The position numbers and the translations under genes are program-made. The notes beneath the pieces were generated by a model, which saw only the letters and a list, made by a program, of their open reading frames with translations, did no database searches and had not been told where the DNA came from. DNA of 64,000 bases from [Bacillus] enclensis. GTDB lineage: Bacteria; Bacillota; Bacilli; Bacillales; Bacillaceae_B. The stretch is taken from the NCBI RefSeq assembly GCF_001456935.1, contig NZ_KQ758483.1, positions 558,001 through 622,000 on the forward strand, in the 5' to 3' direction. Below are positions 31,846-40,819 of this stretch, piece by piece; position 1 is the first letter of the stretch, and each line of letters opens with the position of its first letter.

Positions 31846-32079
31846 GTGAGGTTGAGTGAGCTAAGTGGAAAAGAAATCGTGGATTACCGGAAAGCCGAGA
31901 GACTGGGCGTGCTCGGTCACACGGATTTAGAGTTTGATGATAAATCGGGCCAGATCCATGCCCTTGTCATACCAACGGGTAAATGGTCAAGGAAACAATC
32001 AGGCGAAATCCGGGTTCCCTGGCATCAGATCAGGACAATTGGTACTGATATGATCATATTGGAAGTTTCAAGTGATTAA
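31846..32079 (+). CDS. ymxH: YlmC/YmxH family PRC-barrel-like protein
   Basis: 77 residues from GTG 31846, matching B. subtilis YmxH (about 85). Family members are small sporulation proteins with a PRC-barrel-like fold; the molecular role is not established. Visible: RLSELSGKEIVDY, ERLGVLGHTDLEFDDKSGQI and IRVPWHQIRTIGTDMIILEV. The GTG is preferred because GGAAGGAC lies 8 bp upstream; the ATG at 31828 overlaps that site and would add MEGLIS. A promoter-like TTGACA at 31770 precedes it but its -10 spacing is poor. Confidence 0.85.
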   Translation: MRLSELSGKEIVDYRKAERLGVLGHTDLEFDDKSGQIHALVIPTGKWSRKQSGEIRVPWHQIRTIGTDMIILEVSSD

Positions 32080-32094
32080 TTGAAAATAGAAAGA

Positions 32095-32128
32095 AACGCT
32101 GAACGGGGATAATTCCCGTTCTTTTTTT
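32095..32128 (+). terminator. Terminator after ymxH
   Basis: GAACGGGGAT-AAT-TCCCGTTC hairpin followed by TTTTTTT. Confidence 0.8.
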
Positions 32129-32165
32129 ATGCAAATTGCCACTGAGGAACCGCCTCCGCTTTTGT

Positions 32166-32291
32166 ATTGTCCAGCTGCGGCGGCTAGTCCCTCGAGGTCA
32201 TAAGCTAAACGGTCCAGGAAGGCAAAGAGCGCCTTCCTGGACCGTTCATCTTATGCTTGTCGGGTCTGAGCAAGCCGCCTCCGCTTTTCTT
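32166..32291 (+). repeat. CATAAG structured repeat, unit B1 (GGCGGCT subtype)
   Basis: First of three direct tandem units in the ymxH-dpaA spacer. Clamp CATAAG 32199 / CTTATG 32250. The inner stem is a perfect 16-bp pair, AACGGTCCAGGAAGGC (32208-32223) with its complement at 32231-32246, around the AAAGAGC tip. Middle stem AGTCCC/GGGTCT pairs at 5 of 6 positions. Confidence 0.85.
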
Positions 32292-32414
32292 ATTGTCCAG
32301 CTACGGCGGCTAGAGGCTCGAGACATAAGCCATGCCATCCAAAAAGGCAAAGAGCGCCTTTGTGGCTGCCCTGACTTATGCTTTTCGCCTCTAAGCAAGC
32401 CGCCTCCGCTTTTC
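32292..32414 (+). repeat. CATAAG structured repeat, unit B2 (GGCGGCT subtype)
   Basis: Clamp near 32333 / 32375. Outer stem GGCGGCT/AGCCGCC and a perfect middle stem AGAGGC/GCCTCT; the inner stem is less regular but keeps AAAGGC/GCCTTT-type pairing around AAAGAGC. Confidence 0.8.
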
Positions 32415-32540
32415 TTTGTCCAGCTACTGGGCTTAGAGGCACATGTCATAAGTCAAACCGTCCAAGAAGGCAAAGGACGCCTTCGTGGCCGGTCCACCTT
32501 ATGCCACCCGCCTCTGAGCAAAGCCCCTTCGCTTTTCTTT
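32415..32540 (+). repeat. CATAAG structured repeat, unit B3 (GGGCTT subtype)
   Basis: Clamp near 32447 / 32498. Outer GGGCTT/AAGCCC and perfect middle AGAGGC/GCCTCT stems; ACATGT replaces the CTCGAGG of the other subtype. The inner stem carries ACCGTCC/GGCCGGT and GAAGGC/GCCTTC pairing. No gene is plausible in 32129-32610. Confidence 0.8.
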
Positions 32541-32626
32541 TCACCCATTAGTTGTTCATAACATACACTGTTGAAGTGAAAAGGGATTTAGAATAGCGAT
32601 TATGTTAAAAGAAGGTGAAAGCAGTG

Positions 32627-33529
32627 ATGTTGACCGGAATGCAGATCGCAGTTCTAGGCGGAGATGCTCGCCAGCTGGAGATCATTCGCAAGCTGACAGA
32701 GCTGGATGCGAAGATTTCTCTGGTTGGTTTTGAACAGTTGGATCATGCCTTTACAGGGGCAGTGAAGGAAAAATTAGGTGAGGTAGATTTCTCCATAATG
32801 GATGCCATCATCTTACCTGTTCCCGGCACGAATCTACAAGGAGAAATCGATACGATCTTTTCAAATGAGAAAATTTGTCTCAGTGAAGATCTCGTATCCC
32901 AGACGCCAGAGCACTGCACGATCTATTCAGGAATTAGCAATGAATACTTGGATAACGTAATGAAATCAACAAACCGTAAACTGGTTCAGTTATTTGAGAG
33001 AGACGATGTTGCCATCTATAATTCAATTCCTACTGTGGAAGGAACAATTATGATGGCTATTCAACATACCGATTTTACAATACATGGGTCTTCCATTGTG
33101 GTTCTGGGTCTTGGGAGAGTGGGCATGAGTGTGGCCAGGACATTCAGTAATCTGGGAGCAAAAGTAAAGGTGGGTGCAAGAAAAAGCGAACATCTTGCCA
33201 GGATCACGGAAATGGGGCTTGATGCATTCCATCTTGACCAATTGACTAAGGAAGTGGAAAGCTGTGATATCTGCATTAATACCATTCCTACCTCCATTAT
33301 AAAAGCGAATGTAATTGCAAAGATGCCTCCTCACACCCTTATCATTGATTTGGCATCCAAACCGGGCGGGACCGACTTCCGTTATGCGGAAAAAAGGGGG
33401 ATAAAAGCGCTGTTGGCTCCGGGACTTCCTGGAATTGTCGCCCCGAAAACGGCCGGTCAGATATTAGCTAATGTTTTGGCACAGCTTCTTGAAGAAGATT
33501 TTGATTCTGGAAAGGAGAGCTTAACTTGA
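32627..33529 (+). CDS. dpaA: Dipicolinate synthase subunit A
   Basis: 300 residues (B. subtilis SpoVFA 297). With DpaB it oxidises dihydrodipicolinate to dipicolinic acid in the mother cell late in sporulation. The N-terminal segment IAVLGGDARQLEIIRKLTEL and a central Rossmann motif VVLGLGRVGMSVARTFSNLG (~160) indicate NAD(P) binding; the C-terminal APGLPGIVAPKTAGQILANV is highly conserved. ATG 32627 follows GAAGGTGA and gives the family start MLTG. In B. subtilis it is SigK-dependent; I did not identify a sure SigK promoter here. Overlaps dpaB. Confidence 0.96.
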   Translation: MLTGMQIAVLGGDARQLEIIRKLTELDAKISLVGFEQLDHAFTGAVKEKLGEVDFSIMDAIILPVPGTNLQGEIDTIFSNEKICLSEDLVSQTPEHCTIYSGISNEYLDNVMKSTNRKLVQLFERDDVAIYNSIPTVEGTIMMAIQHTDFTIHGSSIVVLGLGRVGMSVARTFSNLGAKVKVGARKSEHLARITEMGLDAFHLDQLTKEVESCDICINTIPTSIIKANVIAKMPPHTLIIDLASKPGGTDFRYAEKRGIKALLAPGLPGIVAPKTAGQILANVLAQLLEEDFDSGKESLT

Positions 33530-34119
33530 GTATTAAAGGAAAGCGGATCGGATTTGGATTAACAGGCTCACATTGTACGTATGATGCTGTATTCCCGGAA
33601 ATTGAAAGACTGGTTAATAACGGGGCAGAAGTGATGCCGATCGTCACCTCCACGGTAATGAACACTGAAACGAGATTTGGAAAAGGGGAAGACTGGATCA
33701 AGAGAATTGAAGATGTCACAGGGCACAGGGTGATCGATTCAATTGTTAAAGCAGAACCGTTAGGACCCAAGATACCTTTGGACTGCATGGTGATCGCCCC
33801 GCTTACTGGAAATTCAATGAGTAAATTTGCGAACGCCATGACAGATTCGCCAGTACTTATGGCTGCAAAAGCCACCCTGCGGAATCATCGTCCTGTCGTA
33901 TTGGGGATATCAACAAATGATGCATTGGGATTGAATGGTATAAATCTCATGAGGTTGATCTCGACTAAAGATATTTATTTTATACCATTCGGCCAGGATG
34001 CACCGGAAAACAAACCCAAGTCAATGGTTGCAAGAATGACGCTCATCCAAGAAACGATTGAGGCTGCTATAGAAGGAAAACAACTTCAGCCGGTCATTAT
34101 TGAAAAATTTTTAGACTGA
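33526..34119 (+). CDS. dpaB: Dipicolinate synthase subunit B (flavoprotein)
   Basis: 197 residues (B. subtilis SpoVFB 200), flavoprotein/PPC decarboxylase fold. N-terminal GFGLTGSHCTYDAVFPEIER and MVIAPLTGNSMSKFANAMTD suggest FMN binding in the family. The start is TTG, overlapping the dpaA TGA (TTGA), after AAAGGAGAG; ATG-free coupling suggests tight stoichiometry with DpaA. Directly upstream of asd-dapG-dapA, which make its substrate pathway. Confidence 0.96.
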   Translation: MSIKGKRIGFGLTGSHCTYDAVFPEIERLVNNGAEVMPIVTSTVMNTETRFGKGEDWIKRIEDVTGHRVIDSIVKAEPLGPKIPLDCMVIAPLTGNSMSKFANAMTDSPVLMAAKATLRNHRPVVLGISTNDALGLNGINLMRLISTKDIYFIPFGQDAPENKPKSMVARMTLIQETIEAAIEGKQLQPVIIEKFLD

Positions 34120-34127
34120 ATTGATTC

Positions 34128-34163
34128 GAAGGCTATCATCTGCCGGTTGGATGGCCTTCTTTT
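34128..34163 (+). terminator. Terminator after dpaB
   Basis: GAAGGC-T-ATC pairs with GAT-G-GCCTTC, followed by TTTT. Confidence 0.75.
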
Positions 34164-34301
34164 CATGCAGATTTATAAATCATCAAAAAAACCACTATTG
34201 TCAAATAATTGTTTATGTTAAAATAACCTTTATTATAGTAAACGACTAAATTGTTTGTACTACTATGAGAGAACATAAATGGCTGGAAGGAGAGAAGAGT
34301 T

Positions 34302-35348
34302 TTGAATACAAGTGGTTTTCATGTAGCAGTGGTCGGTGCGACGGGTGCTGTCGGCCAACAAATGCTTCATACGTTAGATAAAAGGGATTTTCCAATTAAA
34401 CAGCTGACGTTATTATCTTCGGCACGTTCGGCAGGCTCAAGTGTCACTTTCAGAGGGAAAGAATGGAAGGTGGAAGAAGCTAAACCGGAAAGCTTCGAAG
34501 GAGTTGATATTGCCTTATTCAGTGCGGGGGGAAGTGTATCCAAGCTGCTTGCTCCTGAAGCTGTAAAACGCGGTGCCATCGTGGTGGACAATACAAGTGC
34601 TTACCGTATGGACCCGGATGTTCCGCTGGTTGTACCTGAAGTCAATGAAGAAGATATCAAACTCCATAAAGGAATCATTGCGAATCCAAATTGCTCCACA
34701 ATCCAAATGGTAGCTGCTCTTGAGCCCGTCAGAAAAGAATATGGATTAACAAAAGTGATTGTATCTACTTACCAGGCAGTATCAGGAGCAGGGGCTGCCG
34801 CAATTGATGAAATGCATGAACAATCCCAGGCAATCTTAAATGGAGACTCATTTGAGCCATCTGTATTGCCTGTAAAAGGAGATAAGAAGCATTACCAGAT
34901 CGCGTTCAATGCCGTGCCTCAAATTGATATGTTCCAAGACAATGGATTTACATTTGAAGAAATGAAAATGATCAATGAAACTAAAAAGATCATGCATATG
35001 CCTTCACTTAAAGTATCTGCAACTTGCGTAAGACTTCCTGTTGTAACAGGTCACTCTGAAAGTGTATATATTGAAGTAGAAAAGGATTCCGTCTCAGTGA
35101 AAGAATTGCAATCCCTGCTGCAAGAAGCACCAGGCGTGACACTTCAGGATATCCCTGAAGAACAGGTTTACCCGATGCCTGCCTATGCGGTAGGAAAGCC
35201 GGATGTTTTTGTAGGAAGGATTCGCAAGGATTTAGACGAAGACAATGGATTCCATATGTGGATTGTTTCAGACAATTTATTGAAAGGCGCAGCATGGAAC
35301 TCTGTACAGATTGCTGAAAGCCTTGTTAAACTTGGATTAGTGAAATAA
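34302..35348 (+). CDS. asd: Aspartate-semialdehyde dehydrogenase
   Basis: 348 residues. It reduces aspartyl phosphate to aspartate semialdehyde, the branch point to lysine/DAP and threonine/methionine. The NADP motif [15 protein letters not shown] is at residue 8 and the catalytic cysteine lies in [11 protein letters not shown] near residue 128; the acyl-binding histidine region is [15 protein letters not shown] start with GGAAGGAGAG about 8-12 bp upstream. An AT-rich promoter region lies at 34198-34240. Confidence 0.97.
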   Translation: MNTSGFHVAVVGATGAVGQQMLHTLDKRDFPIKQLTLLSSARSAGSSVTFRGKEWKVEEAKPESFEGVDIALFSAGGSVSKLLAPEAVKRGAIVVDNTSAYRMDPDVPLVVPEVNEEDIKLHKGIIANPNCSTIQMVAALEPVRKEYGLTKVIVSTYQAVSGAGAAAIDEMHEQSQAILNGDSFEPSVLPVKGDKKHYQIAFNAVPQIDMFQDNGFTFEEMKMINETKKIMHMPSLKVSATCVRLPVVTGHSESVYIEVEKDSVSVKELQSLLQEAPGVTLQDIPEEQVYPMPAYAVGKPDVFVGRIRKDLDEDNGFHMWIVSDNLLKGAAWNSVQIAESLVKLGLVK

Positions 35349-35438
35349 ATAAGAGGATCGTCCTTCTACTATTCGTATCCTATTATCAGCCAATTCACAG
35401 CCTTCATGCCTCTTGAACATTGACAATGAGGTGTAGTC

Positions 35439-36677
35439 ATGAAAGTGATCGTTCAAAAATTTGGTGGGACGTCTGTACGGGATGAAGCAAGCCGGATAAA
35501 GGCTCTTGCTCATATTAAAGGAGCAATCGATAAGGGTTATAAGGTCGTTGTAGTGGTCTCTGCAATGGGAAGGAAGGGAGAACCATATGCCACAGACTCC
35601 CTATTATCCTTGATCGGAGGCACACATGCCCTTGTAAGTAAAAGGGAACAGGACCTGCTGTTATCCTGCGGTGAAATTATCTCCAGTCTGGTTTTCTCCA
35701 CGATGCTGCTAGATGAGGGCATCCGGTCCACAGCATTAACCGGGGCTCAGGCGGGCTTTGTAACAAACAATGATTTTACAAAAGCAAAAATCATTGAAAT
35801 GAGATGCAGCCGTTTATACCAGGAACTTGAAAACCATGATGCTGTGGTCGTTGCAGGTTTTCAGGGGGCAACAAAAGATGGGGACATCACCACGATAGGC
35901 AGGGGAGGAAGCGATACCTCTGCTTCTGCACTTGGAGCTGCATTGAAAGCGGAGTATATTGATATTTTTACCGATGTCGAAGGCGTCATGACTGCAGATC
36001 CGAGGATATCGGCAAAAGCCAGGCCGATTTCGGTTGTTTCCTACAATGAAGTTTGTAATATGGCTTATCAGGGGGCGAAAGTGATCCACCCGAGGGCAGT
36101 CGAGATTGCAATGAATTCAAATATTCCGATCCGGATAAGGTCCACCTACTCGATGGGTGAAGGCACACTGGTGACGACTGCAGAAAATACAAAGGCACAC
36201 AAAGAATTCAGAAATCACCCAGTCACGGGTATTGCACATGTAAGTCAACTTACCCAGATTAAAGTATTCGCCAAAAAGGATCAGTATAACCTTCAGGCTG
36301 AAGTATTCAAGGCAATGGCAAATGAGGGGATAAGCGTTGATTTTATAAACATTTCCCCCCGAGGAGTCGTTTATACTGTTGCTTCGACTCTTGCCGGAAA
36401 AGCAGTGGCGATCCTAAAGAAAAAAGGTTATGACCCCGCAATAGAAGAAAACTGTGCCAAGATTTCGGTAGTCGGCGCCGGGATGACAGGTGTGCCGGGG
36501 GTCACTTCGGCTATCGTGACATCTCTGTCCGACAATGGAATCCGTATACTTCAATCCGCAGACAGCCATACGACGATCTGGGTACTGGTAAAGGAAAATG
36601 AATTAATCCGCGCGGTGAATGCCCTCCATGACACGTTTCAGTTAGAGAAGGCACATTGCACATTTAAAGCAGGATAG
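35439..36677 (+). CDS. dapG: Aspartokinase I (DapG)
   Basis: 412 residues (B. subtilis DapG 404). It phosphorylates aspartate; the B. subtilis isozyme is feedback-inhibited by meso-DAP. The kinase start VQKFGGTSVRDEASR, TTIGRGGSDTSASALGAAL near residue 150, and EVCNMAYQGAKVIHPRAVEI are visible; two ACT domains form the C-terminal ~150 residues (QLTQIKVFAKKDQYNLQAEV and AKISVVGAGMTGVPGVT). GAGGTGTAG precedes the ATG. The asd-dapG-dapA order is that of B. subtilis. Confidence 0.97.
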   Translation: MKVIVQKFGGTSVRDEASRIKALAHIKGAIDKGYKVVVVVSAMGRKGEPYATDSLLSLIGGTHALVSKREQDLLLSCGEIISSLVFSTMLLDEGIRSTALTGAQAGFVTNNDFTKAKIIEMRCSRLYQELENHDAVVVAGFQGATKDGDITTIGRGGSDTSASALGAALKAEYIDIFTDVEGVMTADPRISAKARPISVVSYNEVCNMAYQGAKVIHPRAVEIAMNSNIPIRIRSTYSMGEGTLVTTAENTKAHKEFRNHPVTGIAHVSQLTQIKVFAKKDQYNLQAEVFKAMANEGISVDFINISPRGVVYTVASTLAGKAVAILKKKGYDPAIEENCAKISVVGAGMTGVPGVTSAIVTSLSDNGIRILQSADSHTTIWVLVKENELIRAVNALHDTFQLEKAHCTFKAG

Positions 36678-36701
36678 ATTTAGTAAAGGGGAGTGTAAGT
36701 C

Positions 36702-37571
36702 TTGAATTTTGGCCGTGTTTCTACCGCAATGGTCACTCCGTTTGATCATAAAGGAAATATAGATTTCATCAAAACGACCCAGCTGATAAATTATTTAATT
36801 GATAATGGCTCTGATTCCCTTGTGGTAGCTGGCACAACAGGGGAATCGCCAACATTGACAAAAGAAGAGAAGGTTGCCTTATTCCGCCATGTTGTAAAAG
36901 TCGTCGATGGCAGGATCCCTGTGGTAGCTGGAACGGGAAGCAATAATACGCATGCATCGATTGAGTTGACAAAAAAAGCAGAAGAAGCAGGCGTCGATGC
37001 CATCATGCTGGTGGCCCCTTATTATAATAAGCCAAGTCAGGAAGGGTTATATCAGCACTTCAAGTTAATTGCAGGATCAACCTCGCTGCCTGTCATGCTC
37101 TATAATATACCAGGCAGGTCGTCAGTTAATATTGCGCCGGAAACCATCATCAAATTGTCAGAAATCGATAATATCACAGCTGTCAAAGAAGCAAGCGGTG
37201 ATTTAGATGCCATGACGGAAATCATCTCTAATACACCGGAGGACTTTGCACTGTACAGCGGTGATGACGGCCTTACTCTGCCAATCTTGTCAATCGGCGG
37301 GAGCGGGATCGTTTCAGTTGCATCCCACATCATCGGGAATCAGATGCAGGAAATGGTCCATCAATTTGTAGAAGGCAATATTGCCTCTGCAGCCAAAACC
37401 CATCAAAAGTTGCTGCCGATTATGAAAGGCTTGTTCACAAGCCCGAGCCCGACACCAGTAAAAACCGCACTGCAAATGAAAGGTCTGGATGTCGGTTCTG
37501 TACGTCTTCCGCTCATTCCATTATCCGAAGCTGAAAGAACAAAACTCAGCCAATTGATCAAAAGTATATAG
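36702..37571 (+). CDS. dapA: 4-hydroxy-tetrahydrodipicolinate synthase
   Basis: 289 residues, DapA class I aldolase. It condenses pyruvate and aspartate semialdehyde. The Schiff-base lysine lies in NITAVKEASGDLDAM near residue 163, the catalytic tyrosine in LPVMLYNIPGRSSVN near residue 134, and AGTTGESPTLTKEEK near residue 45. TTG start after AAAGGGGAG. Products go to DAP for the wall and to dipicolinate through DpaAB upstream. Confidence 0.97.
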   Translation: MNFGRVSTAMVTPFDHKGNIDFIKTTQLINYLIDNGSDSLVVAGTTGESPTLTKEEKVALFRHVVKVVDGRIPVVAGTGSNNTHASIELTKKAEEAGVDAIMLVAPYYNKPSQEGLYQHFKLIAGSTSLPVMLYNIPGRSSVNIAPETIIKLSEIDNITAVKEASGDLDAMTEIISNTPEDFALYSGDDGLTLPILSIGGSGIVSVASHIIGNQMQEMVHQFVEGNIASAAKTHQKLLPIMKGLFTSPSPTPVKTALQMKGLDVGSVRLPLIPLSEAERTKLSQLIKSI

Positions 37572-37573
37572 TC

Positions 37574-37608
37574 AAAAATGTGCAGGGATAACCTGCACAT
37601 TTTTTTAT
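37574..37608 (+). terminator. Rho-independent terminator after dapA
   Basis: ATGTGCAGG-GATAA-CCTGCACAT, a perfect stem followed by seven Ts. Confidence 0.92.
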
Positions 37609-37764
37609 TTGATCAAAAGCACTGATTAAAAGGAAAAATATATAATTAAAAAAAGGATTTGATCTTCCGGTATCGAAATAGTTACGTAGAAAAATGATGC
37701 AAGCTTCGATATCATTCAGCAGAACGTAGCAGACCCTTTACGTTCCTTTACAGGATAAAATTGG

Positions 37765-37794
37765 TTGTACTTAAAAAAAGGTATCAAGTATAAT
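37765..37794 (+). promoter_or_regulatory. SigA-type promoter of rnjB
   Basis: TTGTAC (37765-37770) and a consensus TATAAT (37789-37794) with an 18-bp spacer, about 50 bp before the start codon. Confidence 0.65.
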
Positions 37795-37845
37795 GAATTT
37801 GACTGATTATAGATCGGGGAAGCACAGCATAGGAGGACACAAATT

Positions 37846-39513
37846 GTGAGTAAGACAAAAAATGAGGCTATCCGCATAATCCCATTAGGCGGAGTAGGTG
37901 AAATCGGCAAGAATATGTACGTAGTGGAAGTGGACCATGAAATCTTCATCATCGATGCGGGACTGATGTTCCCTGAGAATGAAATGCTGGGAATCGATAT
38001 CGTCATTCCCGATATCCAGTATTTGATTGAAAATAAGGATCGCGTGAAAGGAATTTTCCTGACACATGGCCATGAAGACAGCATCGGTGCAATATCATAT
38101 GTATTAAGTAAAATAAAAGCACCGGTATATGGGACGAAATTGACGAATGCATTGGTCAAATCAAGATTAAAGGACGCCAAGATGCCAGAAGATGTGAAAT
38201 TCTTCACGGTCCATACTGACAGTCTGTTGAACTTTGATGGCGTACAGGTTTCTTTCTTTAGAACCACCCACAGCATCCCTGACTCGGTTGGAGTGTGTAT
38301 ACATACATCTGAAGGTGCCATTGTACATACAGGAGAATTTAAGTTCGATCAGTCCGCGAAACACCTATACAGACCGGACCTGGGGAAAATGGCGGCAATC
38401 GGGGACAGTGGTGTATTATGTCTGCTATCGGATAGTACGGAGGCGGAAAGGCCTGGTTATACCACATCTGAGGGGGTCATCGCCAATCAGCTGACTGAGA
38501 CATTCCGTACAGCAAAGGGCAGGATCATCGTCGCATGCTTTGCATCAAACTTGATCCGCCTCCAGCAGGTCTTTGATGCAGCAGAGCAAAACAACCGTAA
38601 AGTGGCTGTGGTAGGCAAAAGCTTGAAGCGGGTATATGATGTTGCATTGAAGCTGGGATACCTTCACATCCGTGAGGGAATTATGATTTCGCTCGATGAA
38701 ATCGAAGAATACCCTAATGATGAAATCGTCATAGTTGCCACTGGTAACCAGGGTGAGCCATTTGAAGCATTGCAGCGGATGGCAAAGAAATCCCACCGGC
38801 TTGTCAATATCACATCCGGCGATACTGTACTTATCACAGCGACACCATCTCCAGGGATGGAAGTGATTGTCGGACGGACAATCAACATGTTATACAAAGC
38901 CGGTGCAGATGTGCTTACAGCAAACAAGAAAGTCCATGTTTCCGGACATGGCAGCCAAGAGGATTTAAAATTCATGCTTAATATCATGAAACCGAAGCAT
39001 TTTGTACCGATTCAAGGGGAATATAAAATGCTTGTCGCACACTCTCAGCTTGCTCATGATATTGGGCTGCCATATAAAAAGATTTTCATCCTGGATAAAG
39101 GTGATGTTCTTGAGTATAAAGATGGCAAAATGAAAATGAGCGGCAGGGTGCAGGCAGGCAATGTACTCATTGATGGAAGCGGAGTCGGGGATGTTGGAAA
39201 TATCGTCCTCCGCGATCGAAAACTTCTTTCCGAAGACGGTGTTTTCACTGTGGTGGTGACCATCAACCGCAAGACGAAAGCAATTGTAGCTGGACCTGAG
39301 ATTATTTCTCGGGGATTTGTATACGTAAGGGAATCGGAGGAACTGATTGAAGGTGCCTCGGGCATCGTCACCGACGTCGTCCAGACATATCTTCAAAAAG
39401 GCTCTTTCGAATGGTCCGCTATCAAGCAGGACATCCGGGACCAGCTCAATTACTTCCTATTCAACAAAACAAGAAGGCGCCCAATGATCCTTCCTATCAT
39501 CATGGAAGTATGA
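37846..39513 (+). CDS. rnjB: Ribonuclease J2
   Basis: 555 residues, RNase J family, the J2 paralogue (B. subtilis YmfA/RnjB, same ending PMILPIIMEV-like). Order: beta-lactamase/beta-CASP catalytic region, then a C-terminal domain. The metal motif reads HGHEDS (residues 74-79) where J1 enzymes have HGHEDH, so the last histidine is missing; B. subtilis J2 is also altered here and weakly active. VSGHGSQEDLKFMLNIMKPK is the beta-CASP end. GTG start after AGGAGGA. It likely works as the partner of RNase J1 encoded elsewhere. Confidence 0.93.
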   Translation: MSKTKNEAIRIIPLGGVGEIGKNMYVVEVDHEIFIIDAGLMFPENEMLGIDIVIPDIQYLIENKDRVKGIFLTHGHEDSIGAISYVLSKIKAPVYGTKLTNALVKSRLKDAKMPEDVKFFTVHTDSLLNFDGVQVSFFRTTHSIPDSVGVCIHTSEGAIVHTGEFKFDQSAKHLYRPDLGKMAAIGDSGVLCLLSDSTEAERPGYTTSEGVIANQLTETFRTAKGRIIVACFASNLIRLQQVFDAAEQNNRKVAVVGKSLKRVYDVALKLGYLHIREGIMISLDEIEEYPNDEIVIVATGNQGEPFEALQRMAKKSHRLVNITSGDTVLITATPSPGMEVIVGRTINMLYKAGADVLTANKKVHVSGHGSQEDLKFMLNIMKPKHFVPIQGEYKMLVAHSQLAHDIGLPYKKIFILDKGDVLEYKDGKMKMSGRVQAGNVLIDGSGVGDVGNIVLRDRKLLSEDGVFTVVVTINRKTKAIVAGPEIISRGFVYVRESEELIEGASGIVTDVVQTYLQKGSFEWSAIKQDIRDQLNYFLFNKTRRRPMILPIIMEV

Positions 39514-39528
39514 TTTATATAAAATGCG

Positions 39529-39568
39529 AAAAAGCTGTCCGCTTAGTATCAAACGGACAGCTTTTTTA
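39529..39568 (+). terminator. Rho-independent terminator after rnjB
   Basis: AAAAAGCTGTCCG pairs with CGGACAGCTTTTTT; an 11-13 bp stem. Confidence 0.92.
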
Positions 39569-39671
39569 TTTATGACTGTATTCAATATCGGGAGTACCAC
39601 GTTAGCTAGTATGAAATGGCGCTCTTATAAAAATAATAACAACAGAAGGAATTGAAAAAGGAGATGTCATT

Positions 39672-40439
39672 ATGAACGAAAATCAGTTGAACATGAACGA
39701 AGAGCAGCCGGCACAGCCGAATAAAACTGACGATGATGGAAAAGGCAAGCCATCAGGTTTGATGGAAAAAATCCAGCAGCTGGGCCAAACGAATGTACCC
39801 CAGCTTTCTCAGGATTCCAATATTCACTGTTTAACGATTGTAGGACAGATAGAAGGTCATATGCAGCTGCCTCCGCAAAATAAAACGACGAAATATGAAC
39901 ATGTGATTCCTCAGTTAGTGGCGATTGAGCAAAACCCGAAAATAGAAGGTCTGGTGGTCATTCTTAATACTGTAGGAGGAGATGTAGAAGCTGGCCTGGC
40001 CATATCTGAAATGATTGCGTCTTTATCTAAACCTACAGTATCCGTTGTACTGGGCGGCGGGCACAGCATAGGGGTTCCGATTGCTGTATCCTGTGATTTT
40101 TCATACATTGCGAGTACCGCAACCATGACCATCCACCCAGTGAGGCTGACCGGTCTTGTCATCGGGGTTCCCCAGACGTTTGAGTATCTTGATAAAATGC
40201 AGGAGCGTGTCGTCAGCTTTGTGACCAAACACAGTAATATTTCAGACGAAGCATTCAAGGATCTCATGTTTGCAAAAGGGAACCTCACACGGGATATCGG
40301 GACAAACGTCGTAGGGGATGATGCCGTAGAATATGGGTTGATTGACGGAATCGGGGGCATTGGTTCAGCCATCCGGAAAATCAATGAATTAATAGAAATC
40401 AAAAAACAAAGTGATGAAAAAGAAGGATTGATCCAATGA
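39672..40439 (+). CDS. tepA: ClpP-like protease TepA (YmfB)
   Basis: 255 residues (B. subtilis TepA about 240), Clp-protease/SppA-like fold without a signal peptide. B. subtilis TepA has been linked to protein translocation and to degradation of small acid-soluble spore proteins. The nucleophile serine lies in [16 protein letters not shown] near residue 137, with an N-terminal disordered acidic/polar segment and the block [31 protein letters not shown] precedes the ATG by 8 bp. It overlaps ylzJ by 4 bp. Confidence 0.93.
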   Translation: MNENQLNMNEEQPAQPNKTDDDGKGKPSGLMEKIQQLGQTNVPQLSQDSNIHCLTIVGQIEGHMQLPPQNKTTKYEHVIPQLVAIEQNPKIEGLVVILNTVGGDVEAGLAISEMIASLSKPTVSVVLGGGHSIGVPIAVSCDFSYIASTATMTIHPVRLTGLVIGVPQTFEYLDKMQERVVSFVTKHSNISDEAFKDLMFAKGNLTRDIGTNVVGDDAVEYGLIDGIGGIGSAIRKINELIEIKKQSDEKEGLIQ

Positions 40440-40642
40440 TTCTATATACAACCGTCCCTTATGAGCAGGTATATCCAACAGATGCAGCGGATTTCAGCGG
40501 ACAGATGATGGTTGAACACCAGGGAGTCCCTGTGCTTGTTCAAAAAGTAGAAGATAAATACCGGGTCATCAGGGTGATGAGCAGTGACCCCGCTCATTAT
40601 ATGAACAGCTCAATATGTCCGGGGGAATTTATCACGAATTAA
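40436..40642 (+). CDS. ylzJ: YlzJ-like protein
   Basis: 68 residues (B. subtilis YlzJ about 69). No known biochemical function. Visible conserved parts are [14 protein letters not shown] at the start and [14 protein letters not shown] near the C-terminus. The ATG overlaps the tepA stop (ATGA), so it is co-translated with tepA and probably shares its sporulation/germination expression. Confidence 0.85.
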   Translation: MILYTTVPYEQVYPTDAADFSGQMMVEHQGVPVLVQKVEDKYRVIRVMSSDPAHYMNSSICPGEFITN

Positions 40643-40649
40643 GAAAGAG

Positions 40650-40680
40650 GATTTTCTGTAAATATTGGATATGCTATAAT
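40650..40680 (+). promoter_or_regulatory. Extended -10 promoter upstream of spoIIIE
   Basis: TGCTATAAT (40672-40680) is a consensus extended -10 box; the -35 region is poor (TTTTCT near 40652). It lies before the hairpin at 40721-40776. Confidence 0.5.
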
Positions 40681-40720
40681 AAAGTTGAATCTGTGATGTA
40701 AACTTATATCCATTTATTGA

Positions 40721-40776
40721 GAAGGGTCTGACACCTTAGGCACATGATTTGCCCCAAGTGATCGGCCCTTTCTTCA
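40721..40776 (+). terminator. Hairpin with T-rich tail between ylzJ and spoIIIE
   Basis: AAGGGTC..ACACCTTAGGC pairs with GCCCCAAGTG..CGGCCCTT (interrupted), followed by TCTTC. It could terminate ylzJ transcripts, or attenuate spoIIIE if the promoter at 40675 is used. Confidence 0.6.
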
Positions 40777-40819
40777 ATTACATAACAACAGAGAATTTAA
40801 AGAATTTAGGTGAAACATA

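Noticed and set aside
32166..32540. CRISPR array
   Set aside because: The units are about 125 bp and contiguous, without unique spacers between short repeats, and no cas genes are nearby.
32136..32561. An open reading frame of 141 codons
   Set aside because: It covers the three structured repeats almost exactly and has no family resemblance or credible ribosome binding site. It is a by-product of repeat sequence.
34198..34240. asd promoter candidates (TTGTCA, TAAAAT, TATAGT)
   Set aside because: Several partial matches with wrong spacing; I could not choose one.
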